Shown here: one piece after another, positions 47,243 through 54,386 of the stretch
Layout of the letters: the number at the start of each line of letters is the position of its first letter
Numbering within the stretch: the stretch's first letter is position 1
Assembly (NCBI GenBank): GCA_963749145.1
Contig: CAVVLN010000004.1
Span: 1,984,001 to 2,048,000 of the forward strand
From: JASHPR01 sp963749145
GTDB taxonomy: Bacteria; Actinomycetota; Actinomycetes; Streptosporangiales; Streptosporangiaceae
Direction: 5' to 3'
DNA: 64,000 nucleotides
The notes under the pieces: model-generated
Databases searched by the model: none
What the model saw: the letters and a program-made list of their open reading frames with translations, nothing else
Told to the model about the DNA's origin: nothing
Made by a program: the position numbers and the translations under genes

Positions 47243-48268
47243 CTACGCTAACCGGCCGCCCGCGGCCGCGGGCAGCACCCGCCGGCCGAGCAGCTCGATG
47301 CCGCCGGCTGCGGTCAGGCCGTGCGGCGTGCCGAACTCGATCCGGGTCGCCCCGGCGGACAGCAGCGCCTCCGCCTGCGCGGTGACCTGCTCCGGCGTCC
47401 CGGAGAACGCGAACCGGTCGAGAACCTCGCCGGGCACGAGGCCGGCCCCGTCATGGTCACCCGCGCGGACCAGCCGCTGCATCGCCGCGAGCTCGGCCCC
47501 GGGCAGGCCGGCGCCGGCCGGGTCGAGCCGCGCGACCACCGGCAGGTAGGTGGCCACCTCCGCCCGGGCCAGCCGCCGGGCGGCAGGCCCGTCCTCGTCG
47601 ACCACGGTGACGGCGCCGCACACCAGGCCCGCCGCGCCGGGCGGGCGCCCGGCTCGCGCGGCGCCGCGGGCCAGTGCCTGCCGAGCAGCCGGCAGCAGCG
47701 CCGGGTTCGCCGTCCCGCCGATCTTGACTTCGGCCGCGAGCTCCCCGGCCAGCGACATCGCGAGCGGGCCCCATGCCCCGATCAGCAGGTCAAGGTCGCG
47801 GCGGGCCGGGCGGTAGGCCAGGCGCGCCCCCGGCTCCAGCCGGAAGATCTCTCCCTCGTAGGCGTCGTCGCGGCCGGCCAGCAGGTGGCGGACGACCTCG
47901 ACAGCCTCGCGCAGCCGCCGGACCGGCCGCTCCTGGGTGATGCCGGCCGCGTCGAGCCACGCGCCGCGGGCCAGCCCGAGGTAGGCGCGCCCGCCGGAGA
48001 CCAGGTCCAGGGCGTGCGCCTGGTTCGCGATCTCGACCGGATGCAGCAGGTAGGGGTTCAGGCAGGCCGGGCCGAGCCGGATCCGGCGGGTGGCCCGGGC
48101 GATGGTGATCAGCGGCAGCAGCGGGGACGGGTAGAGCAGGTCGGCGTAGACGGAGATGGCGGCGAAGCCGAGTTCCTCGATGCGAGGGGCCAGGCTGGCG
48201 TACGTGGCCAGGTCCTCGTCCGACTGCAGCGCGATGCTGAACTCGCGCCGCCCGGAGCCGAGGCTCAC
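47243..48268 (-). CDS. LLM-class oxidoreductase, probably F420-dependent
   Basis: 341 aa. A luciferase-like TIM barrel: APRIEELGFAAISVYADLLYPSPLLPLITIARATRRIRLGPACLNPYLLHPVEIANQAHALDLVSGGRAYLGLARG is the typical first half, and the last part FAFSGTPEQVTAQAEALLSAGATRIEFGTPHG is the family C-terminus. Such proteins use FMN or F420 to oxidise or reduce small organics. GTG 48268 overlaps the TIGR04076 gene stop (GTGA), so the two are coupled. Confidence 0.88.
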   Translation of the reverse strand: MSLGSGRREFSIALQSDEDLATYASLAPRIEELGFAAISVYADLLYPSPLLPLITIARATRRIRLGPACLNPYLLHPVEIANQAHALDLVSGGRAYLGLARGAWLDAAGITQERPVRRLREAVEVVRHLLAGRDDAYEGEIFRLEPGARLAYRPARRDLDLLIGAWGPLAMSLAGELAAEVKIGGTANPALLPAARQALARGAARAGRPPGAAGLVCGAVTVVDEDGPAARRLARAEVATYLPVVARLDPAGAGLPGAELAAMQRLVRAGDHDGAGLVPGEVLDRFAFSGTPEQVTAQAEALLSAGATRIEFGTPHGLTAAGGIELLGRRVLPAAAGGRLA

Positions 48269-48591
48269 GTGGCGTCTCGCAGCGGCACCGTGGACCGGCC
48301 GGTGCGCTCGATCCGCATGATCAGCCGCTCGTCGGGATCCGGGCAGGCCACGTGGCTGTCGGCCGCCAGCCAGTCCCCCGGCGCCAGCTCGCGCTGCTTG
48401 GCCGCGAGCAGCGGCAGCGCGGCCGCGAGCGCGTACACGCAGAAGTACCGGCCCGGGCAGGTGCGCAGGCGGCTGCTGCGGGTGAGCTCGAACCAGTCAC
48501 CCACCCGCATGCCGCACACCGGGCGCCCCTCGATGCGCTCCACGACCACGCGCAGGTCATACAGGCTGACCTCGTCCTGCGCCTCGCTCAT
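48265..48591 (-). CDS. TIGR04076 family protein
   Basis: 108 aa. DLRVVVERIEGRPVCGMRVGDWFEL, then LRTCPGRYFCVYALAAALPLLAAKQRELAPGDWLAADSHVACPDPDERLIMRIER follows the TIGR04076 pattern (V-x-GD-x-F ... CPDP...V/IFRIER) with three cysteines conserved in position. The function of the family is unknown, although members often sit next to oxidoreductases or amidohydrolases. It is coupled to the LLM gene and starts 6 bp after the amidohydrolase stop. Confidence 0.75.
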   Translation of the reverse strand: MSEAQDEVSLYDLRVVVERIEGRPVCGMRVGDWFELTRSSRLRTCPGRYFCVYALAAALPLLAAKQRELAPGDWLAADSHVACPDPDERLIMRIERTGRSTVPLRDAT

Positions 48592-48597
48592 CCCCGC

Positions 48598-49815
48598 TCA
48601 CCTCACCCAGGCGTCATCCCGGTACACGTCCCCGTCCTTCATGACCCAGTGCAGGCTCCGCAGCGCACCGACCGATGCCGTCGGATCGTCGGTCATCGCG
48701 ATCAGGTCCGCCCGCTGGCCCGCCGACACCGAGCCGACGTCCTCGCCGATCCCGAGCCACGCGGCCGGCCCCCGGGTCGCGGCGAGCAGCGCGTCGCGGG
48801 CCGGCAGCCCGAACGCCTCCATGTGCTCGAGCTCGCGCACCGTGGCCGACGTGCCCTCGACCGGCCAGAACGGCGGCAGGTCACTGCCCAGCATCACCTC
48901 GACCCCGGCCGCGAGCGCCAGCCGGTACGACTCCTCGTGCACCGGTGCCGCGGCCAGCGACCGCTGCTGCATCCAGTCCGGCACGCCCAGCTCGTCGAAG
49001 AACGCGCCGCACCGGGTCACCCCCAGCGTGGGCACCAGCGCGGCGCCGCGCTCGCGCATCTGCCGGGCCACGGCCGGGGTGAGCTGGTACCCGTGCTCGA
49101 CGCAGTCGAGACCCAGCTCCAGCGCCTGCTCGATGACCCGCGCGGGGCCGGCGTGCGCGGTGACCTTGCGGCCCCAGGCGTGCGCGGTGCCGATCACGGC
49201 CGCCAGCTCGCCCGGAGTCAGCGGGATCGTGCCGATCGTCTCGTTCGCGCCCGCGATGCCGCCGGAGATCATGACCTTGATCAGGTCCGCTCCGGCCTTG
49301 ATCTGAGCGCGCGTGCCGCGCGTGAACCCGTCCGGGCCGTCGCACTCCAGCGCGCTCGGGGCCTCGTGGCCGTGCCCGCCGGTGCACACCAGCGCGCGGC
49401 CGGCCGAGAAGATGCGCGGCCCGTCGGCGCGCCCGGCCGCGATCGCGGCGCGCAGCGCGAACTCGGCGTGGTCGCTCTCGCCCACGCAGCGCACCGACGT
49501 CACCCCGCTGTCCAGCGTCCGCCGGGCGCCATCGGCGACGTAGAGCGCCAGCTCGTGCGGTGACATGGCCCGGACCTGGTCGCCGAGCGGCCCGGGCAGG
49601 GCCAGGGAGAAATGCGTGTGCATGTTGAACAGCCCGGCCATCACGTACGACCCGCGCAGGTCGACGACGGCCGCGCCGTCCGGCACCGCGCCGGGGCCCG
49701 CCGGTCCCACCTCGGCGATCCGGCCGTCCCGGACCAGGATGCGGGCGTCCCGGAGCACCCCGGGGCTGTGCCCGTCGAACACGTGGCAGTTGACCAGGAC
49801 CTTGGGATCACCCAT
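48598..49815 (-). CDS. Amidohydrolase-superfamily metal-dependent hydrolase
   Basis: 405 aa from ATG 49815, with GGGAGG 6 nt upstream. Metal-binding motifs: HTHFS in GLFNMHTHFSLALPG, Lys in ADLIKVMISGG, His in VTAHAGP and in CVEHGYQ, and Asp in VMLGSDLPPFW. The layout is that of imidazolonepropionase or prolidase-like amidohydrolases, which act on cyclic amides and peptides. The start overlaps the end of the next upstream gene by 8 bp, so translation is coupled. Confidence 0.9.
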   Translation of the reverse strand: MGDPKVLVNCHVFDGHSPGVLRDARILVRDGRIAEVGPAGPGAVPDGAAVVDLRGSYVMAGLFNMHTHFSLALPGPLGDQVRAMSPHELALYVADGARRTLDSGVTSVRCVGESDHAEFALRAAIAAGRADGPRIFSAGRALVCTGGHGHEAPSALECDGPDGFTRGTRAQIKAGADLIKVMISGGIAGANETIGTIPLTPGELAAVIGTAHAWGRKVTAHAGPARVIEQALELGLDCVEHGYQLTPAVARQMRERGAALVPTLGVTRCGAFFDELGVPDWMQQRSLAAAPVHEESYRLALAAGVEVMLGSDLPPFWPVEGTSATVRELEHMEAFGLPARDALLAATRGPAAWLGIGEDVGSVSAGQRADLIAMTDDPTASVGALRSLHWVMKDGDVYRDDAWVR

Positions 49816-51415
49816 CGCCGACCTCCCGCATGAGACGCCCAGGATCATGGACCGCCGCGCCGCCGCGCAAGGTCAGCCGGACCTCGATGTCCGCCAGCTC
49901 GCCCACCGGGCAGCACAGCGGGTCGGCCGAGAACGCGGCCAGGTCGGCGTCCATGCCCGGCCGCAGCACCCCCCGCCGCGTCCCGGTGCCGAGCAGTCCG
50001 GCGGCGCGCCGGGTGTAAAGGTCGAGGGCGACGTCGCGGGGCACGGCCTGGCCCGCCCCGATCGGCCCGCCGGTGCGCCCCCGCCGGGTGACCATGAACC
50101 AGATCACCCGCAGCGGGTCGGACGGCGGCACGTCCCCGTCGCTGCCGGCCGCGACCCGCACCCCGGCCGCGACCATGTCCCGCACCGGGGCGGCCCGCGC
50201 CGCCCGCTGCTCGCCCCAGTGCCGGCGCACGTCCGCGGCGAACTCGTGCACGATGCCCGGGTGCGCGGACACGCTCACGCCGGAGGCGGCCAGCCGCCGG
50301 ATCGTCTCGGGGACGCAGTCCAGGGCGTGCTCGATCACCAGCTGCCGGGGATCGCGGGCCAGCCCGGCGGCCAGGGCCCGCTCGTAGGCGTCGAGCACCA
50401 CCCGCACCGCCCGGTCGCCCACCGCGTGGCAGCCGACCCCGGCCCGCCGCCGCAGCGCAGCCGCCACGATCTCGAACAGATCCGGCGGGGCGAGCCGGAA
50501 GGCGCCCGGGGCGGCCCCGTCGATCGCGGCATCCGCGATCCGGCCGTCCACGAACACCTTCACCCCGGTGAGCCGCAGGCCGGGATCGCCAGCCGGGGCG
50601 CCGGGCGGCATCCGGCCGATCTGCTCGGCGGCCGCGGCCGCGTCGCTGCCCTCGGTCACGCGCCACAGCAGGTCACACCGCATCGGCAGCCGGCCCTGAT
50701 CACGCAGGGCCCCGAACAGGGCCAGCTCGGCGCCGTCCACCCCGGCCTCCCGGATGGAGGTCAGGCCGCGCGCGGCCAGGCGGCCCAGGACCGCCGCGAG
50801 GTCGTCGGCGCGGTCGGCCGCGGTCGGCTCCCCGGCCAGCGCGAGCGCCCGCGCGATCAGCGCGTCGTCGGTCACGGGCGCGCCCTCGGCCAGGGCCCGG
50901 GCCGCCTCGGGCCCGGCCTGGCCGGCCAGCAGCGCCGCGGCCCGCGAGTCCGGCACGGCGAGGTGGCTGCCGCGCCGCAGCAGCACCGGGCCGGGCAGGC
51001 CCAGCGCGTCCAGCTCGGCCCGGGTCGGCAGCCGCCCCTCGGCCAGCTGGGATTCATGCCAGTTGCGCGCGGACACGGTCCAGGTGCCCGCCGCGCGGCG
51101 CCGCCCCGCCTCGCGCACCGCCGCCAGCACGTCGCTGAGCGTGCCGGCCGCGCGCAGGCCGGGCAGCCTGATGTCGGCGGCGGCCTGCAGGGTGTGGATG
51201 TGCGTGTCGATGAAGCCCGGCCCCACGCAGGCCGGCCCCAGGTCGACCCAGGCCGCCCCCGGGCCCGCCGCGCGGGCCGCATCCGCCGCGGTCCGCGTCA
51301 GGGCGGCGACCTTCCCGGCCGAAATGACGATATGCCGGAACGACTCGCCGCCCGGCCGGTAGTCGGGCCGGATAGCCGCCGCGGTCAGGACGGTGACATC
51401 ACAGGATTCGGCCAC
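49808..51415 (-). CDS. YtcJ-like amidohydrolase
   Basis: 535 aa from GTG 51415. PACVGPGFIDTHIHTLQAAADIRLPG (HxH metal site), GVKVFVDGRIADAAIDG, GCHAVGDRAVRVVLDAYER, VIEHALDCVPE and AAGSDGDVPPSDPL match the YtcJ/NfdA N-substituted formamide deformylase group. This is the second amidohydrolase of the operon and belongs to a different subgroup from its neighbour, so the two probably act on successive intermediates. Length is normal. Confidence 0.88.
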   Translation of the reverse strand: MAESCDVTVLTAAAIRPDYRPGGESFRHIVISAGKVAALTRTAADAARAAGPGAAWVDLGPACVGPGFIDTHIHTLQAAADIRLPGLRAAGTLSDVLAAVREAGRRRAAGTWTVSARNWHESQLAEGRLPTRAELDALGLPGPVLLRRGSHLAVPDSRAAALLAGQAGPEAARALAEGAPVTDDALIARALALAGEPTAADRADDLAAVLGRLAARGLTSIREAGVDGAELALFGALRDQGRLPMRCDLLWRVTEGSDAAAAAEQIGRMPPGAPAGDPGLRLTGVKVFVDGRIADAAIDGAAPGAFRLAPPDLFEIVAAALRRRAGVGCHAVGDRAVRVVLDAYERALAAGLARDPRQLVIEHALDCVPETIRRLAASGVSVSAHPGIVHEFAADVRRHWGEQRAARAAPVRDMVAAGVRVAAGSDGDVPPSDPLRVIWFMVTRRGRTGGPIGAGQAVPRDVALDLYTRRAAGLLGTGTRRGVLRPGMDADLAAFSADPLCCPVGELADIEVRLTLRGGAAVHDPGRLMREVGDG

Positions 51416-51464
51416 TGATTCCCCCCTGCGGGCCCCGGATGGCCGATGACCCCCCGGAGCGGCG

Positions 51465-51923
51465 TCAGACCCGCTCGGGCGCGGTGACCGGAACGGACTG
51501 GATGGCCGCGAGCAGCTCGGTCCAGAAGAACGCGGCCATGAAGAACTGCAGCGTGTCGCCCTTCTCCAGCATCAGCTTGCGGTACATCACCATCTTGCCG
51601 ACGTCGTACCCGGCCAGCATCTCCTGCCAGTCGGCGTACGAGCCGGCCAGCAGGAAGACCGCGCCGGGCTCGGCCTCACCCCGGCCGAGCACCGCCGCCG
51701 CGGCCACCGTGCCGCCGTCGAAGTCGAGGACCAGGGTGTCGCCGTCGGCGCCCGGCGGCATGTCCCGCACGGCGAGGGCCAGCCGGCCGGTCACGAACGG
51801 CCGGATCATGGTGATCCAGTCCCAGAAGTCCTGCAGCTTGCCGGCCTTCCGCTCCTCGCCCGGCCAGGCGTTGAACGCGGCGCGGCACTCCTGCGCCCAC
51901 TCCGCGGTCATGAAGCCGGCCAT
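51465..51923 (-). CDS. SCP2 sterol-carrier-like protein
   Basis: 152 aa. FMTAEWAQECRAAFNAWPGEERKAGKLQDFWDWITMIRPFVTGRLALAVRDMPPGADGDTLVLDFDGGTVAAAAVLG followed by FLLAGSYADWQEMLAGYDVGKMVMYRKLMLEKGDTLQFFMAAFFWTELLAAI resembles an SCP2-type lipid-binding fold (beta sheet then K-L-x-G-D element). Such proteins bind hydrophobic ligands such as sterols or acyl-CoA. It starts 2 bp after the R2-like gene stop, so the two are coupled and may be functional partners. Confidence 0.62.
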   Translation of the reverse strand: MAGFMTAEWAQECRAAFNAWPGEERKAGKLQDFWDWITMIRPFVTGRLALAVRDMPPGADGDTLVLDFDGGTVAAAAVLGRGEAEPGAVFLLAGSYADWQEMLAGYDVGKMVMYRKLMLEKGDTLQFFMAAFFWTELLAAIQSVPVTAPERV

Positions 51924-51924
51924 C

Positions 51925-52884
51925 TCAGCCCCCCGCCAGCGTCGGCTTCACCAGCGACAGCATGTCCTCGAGATCGGGCGGCAGCGACACGCCGACCATG
52001 CCCAGCTTGCGGTGCAGCTGGTTCATGAACAGCTCCTGGACCCGCTCCTCGGACCAGCCGAGCGGCTTGTAGTTGATGTAGCTGGACCGGGCGGCGCCCA
52101 TGGTGAGGAGGGTCCGGAGCGTGTCATGCAGGTCCTTGACATAGGCCGGGTCATCGGCGAGCAGGTCCCGCACGAAGCGCATCCCCGCCTGCACGTGCCG
52201 GGCCTCGTCGCGGCAGGTGGCGGTGAACCCGGTGTAGAAGGCGGGCAGCACCCGGAAGTCGCGCGCGTAGTTGAGGGTGATCTTCATCACCGCCAGCGCG
52301 AGCACGCCCTCGATCCAGATCATGTACGTGGTGGCGTACTTCATCTGCAGGTGCTTGTTGTCGGGATCACGGCGCAGGTCGTCGGTCAGGTAGGCGAGCA
52401 GGCCGAACGGCCCGACGAACGTCTCCTGGATGTAGGGCCACGAGCCGTCGAGGACGTCCATGATGCCGTCGCCCTCCAGCCCGACGACGTCACGGTAGAA
52501 CTGGTCGAAGAACACGGTGTGCCGGGCCTCGTCCTCCAGCTGGCTGGTCAGGAACACCCGGTAGTCCTCGGACACGCCGAACAGCAGCGGCGCGAGCTCC
52601 ACCGCGACCTGCCGTTCCCCGTGGTGGAAACCGGAGGCGATCGACAGGAACGAGTTGCGCGACTCGTCGGTCATCCGCTCGGCCCAGTCGACCCGGTCCT
52701 CGGTGAAGTCGAGCTCGTTGACGTTCCAGCGCTGCCGCAGGTACCGGTCGTACAGCTTGCGGTACCCGGGCAGGCGGGCCGTCGGGACGTGAACGTACTC
52801 CAGCACGTCATCGATGTCGGTCCGGCCGAGCTCGCGCAGGTCGATGTCTTCGATGCGGTCCAGCTTGCCGTCGGCGACAGTCAC
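51925..52884 (-). CDS. R2-like di-metal oxidase / ribonucleotide reductase beta-like protein
   Basis: 319 aa from GTG 52884, with GGGAGGGAGAG 4 nt upstream. A ferritin-like four-helix bundle with the metal ligand set of R2 proteins: Glu in FHHGERQVAVEL, ExxH in QLEDEARHTVFF, Glu in MIWIEGVLALAV and ExxH in CRDEARHVQAG. No large-subunit (nrdA/nrdE) gene is present, arguing against DNA precursor synthesis. It resembles the R2-like ligand-binding oxidase group. An oxidative step on a lipid-like or amide substrate within this operon is the best guess. It is the first gene of the minus-strand run. Confidence 0.83.
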   Translation of the reverse strand: MTVADGKLDRIEDIDLRELGRTDIDDVLEYVHVPTARLPGYRKLYDRYLRQRWNVNELDFTEDRVDWAERMTDESRNSFLSIASGFHHGERQVAVELAPLLFGVSEDYRVFLTSQLEDEARHTVFFDQFYRDVVGLEGDGIMDVLDGSWPYIQETFVGPFGLLAYLTDDLRRDPDNKHLQMKYATTYMIWIEGVLALAVMKITLNYARDFRVLPAFYTGFTATCRDEARHVQAGMRFVRDLLADDPAYVKDLHDTLRTLLTMGAARSSYINYKPLGWSEERVQELFMNQLHRKLGMVGVSLPPDLEDMLSLVKPTLAGG

Positions 52885-52941
52885 GCGACTCTCCCTCCCG
52901 GCCCGGCCCGGCGTCCGGTGAGGCACAGCGCGGCGCGGCAC

Positions 52942-53095
52942 CTGTGGCCAGGTAGCTCTAACTAGTCAGCAATGTTAACTCCCGTCCGGTCAGCCTCCTA
53001 GGCCCGCAGTGATCACCAGGGAGGGCCCGCCCGACGGCGCGACCACGGGACGGCTATATTCGCGTCGTTGGCGATGCACACCGAAAGGCGCGACG
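52942..53095. other. Divergent promoter region of the catabolic run
   Basis: About 154 bp between the R2-like gene (minus) and the second DUF574-type methyltransferase (plus). AT-rich CTAACTAGTCAGCAATGTTAAC near 52959-52980 probably contains -10 and -35 elements for the minus operon. No perfect inverted repeat was found. Confidence 0.4.
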
Positions 53096-53941
53096 ATGTC
53101 TGGCCAGACGGAACCGGAGGGGGGCGCCGCCGCGGAGGCCGAAGCCTCGGCCGCCGGGCGGCCCGCCTTCGATACCACCGTGGCCCACAGCGCCCGCGTG
53201 CACGACTACTGGCTGGGCGGCAAGGATCATTTCGCGGCCGACCGCGCGGCCGGCGACGCGGTGATCGCGGCCTACCCCGGCATCGTCGAGTCGGTCCGGG
53301 CCAACCGGGCCTTCCTGGCCCGGGTCGTGCGCTTCCTGGCCGCCGAGGCCGGGATCCGGCAGTTCCTGGACATCGGGACCGGCATCCCGACCGCGAACAA
53401 CACCCACGAGGTGGCGCAGGCGGTCGCGCCCGAATGCCGCGTCGTGTACGTGGACTACGACCCGGTCGTGCTCGCGCACGCCCGGGCGCTGCTGGTCGGC
53501 TCGGCCGAGGGCGTCACCGACTACATCGACGCGGACCTGCGCGACCCGCGGGCGATCCTGGAGCAGGCGGCCCGGACCCTGGACTTCTCCCGGCCGGTGG
53601 CCGTCATGCTGATCGCCATCATGCACCTGATCGGCGACGAGGCCGGACCCGACCGGATCGTCGCCGAGCTGATGGACGCGGTGCCGCCCGGGAGCTACCT
53701 GGCGCTGTCGCAGGTGGGCTCCGACATCCAGGCCGAGCAGATGGCGGAGGCGGCCCGCCGGTACAACCGGCTCGCCCACGAGACCCAGCGTCATCGCACC
53801 CGCGCCGAGGTGAGCCGGTTCTTCGACGGGCTGGACCTGGTCAGCCCGGGCCTGGTCGCGGTGCCGGAATGGCGCCCCGCCTCCGAGGCCGAGGCCAGCG
53901 CGCGGTCGGCCATGTGGGGCGGGGTAGCCCGCAAGCCCTAA
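53096..53941 (+). CDS. SAM-dependent methyltransferase, DUF574 / Methyltransf_19 family (second copy)
   Basis: 281 aa from ATG 53096. FDTTVAHSARVHDYWLGGKDHFAADRAAGD and FLDIGTGIPTANNTHEVAQAVAPE match the paralogue at 46359-47192, as does the end FFDGLDLVSPGLVAVPEWRP. It is divergently transcribed from the catabolic operon. The two copies differ in the substrate-side loops, for example LLGMLHLVPDSEDP versus LIAIMHLIGDEAGP. Function unknown. Confidence 0.92.
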   Translation: MSGQTEPEGGAAAEAEASAAGRPAFDTTVAHSARVHDYWLGGKDHFAADRAAGDAVIAAYPGIVESVRANRAFLARVVRFLAAEAGIRQFLDIGTGIPTANNTHEVAQAVAPECRVVYVDYDPVVLAHARALLVGSAEGVTDYIDADLRDPRAILEQAARTLDFSRPVAVMLIAIMHLIGDEAGPDRIVAELMDAVPPGSYLALSQVGSDIQAEQMAEAARRYNRLAHETQRHRTRAEVSRFFDGLDLVSPGLVAVPEWRPASEAEASARSAMWGGVARKP

Positions 53942-53990
53942 ACCGCCTTACTGTTAGCACGTACCGCGGGAAATGGGGAGGGGGTCGAAT

Positions 53991-54386
53991 ATGCCAACGA
54001 TCGTGGGCGGACATCACGTTGCTTTTACTGTCCGCGATGCGGACCGAAGCGCGAAATGGTACGGGGACCTCCTCGGAATGCAGGTGGTCTTGCGCGGCGA
54101 CGAGGACTCGGTGCGGTTCCGGGTGCTGGCGTGCCCCGTGTCGGGCTGGGTTCTCGGCGTGCGCCAATACCCTGGGCATGAGGACGGCGCCTTCGACGAG
54201 TTCCGCACCGGGCTGGACCACTTCGCCTTCGCCGTGTCGTCCCGGGCCGAACTCGAAGGCTGGGAGCAGCGGCTACGCGAGGCCGGGGTCACGTTCACGC
54301 CGATAGCTGAGACTCCGATCGGTTCGGTGATCGTTTTCCGCGACCCGGACAACATTCAACTGGAGTTCTGGCTGCCCGCCGGGTAA
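53991..54386 (+). CDS. VOC superfamily protein
   Basis: 131 aa from ATG 53991 (GGGAGGGGG upstream). GHHVAFTVRDADRSAKWYGDLLGMQVV, TGLDHFAFAVSSRAELEGWEQRLREAGV and GSVIVFRDPDNIQLEFWLPAG form a paired VOC fold with His and Glu in metal-ligand positions. Its TAA stop overlaps the ATG of the cyclase-STAND gene by one base, so the two are cotranslated and may share a signalling function. Confidence 0.88.
   Translation: MPTIVGGHHVAFTVRDADRSAKWYGDLLGMQVVLRGDEDSVRFRVLACPVSGWVLGVRQYPGHEDGAFDEFRTGLDHFAFAVSSRAELEGWEQRLREAGVTFTPIAETPIGSVIVFRDPDNIQLEFWLPAG

Noticed and set aside
44301..53941. Secondary-metabolite biosynthetic cluster
   Set aside because: No PKS, NRPS, terpene or RiPP core genes are present; the enzyme mix fits catabolism better.
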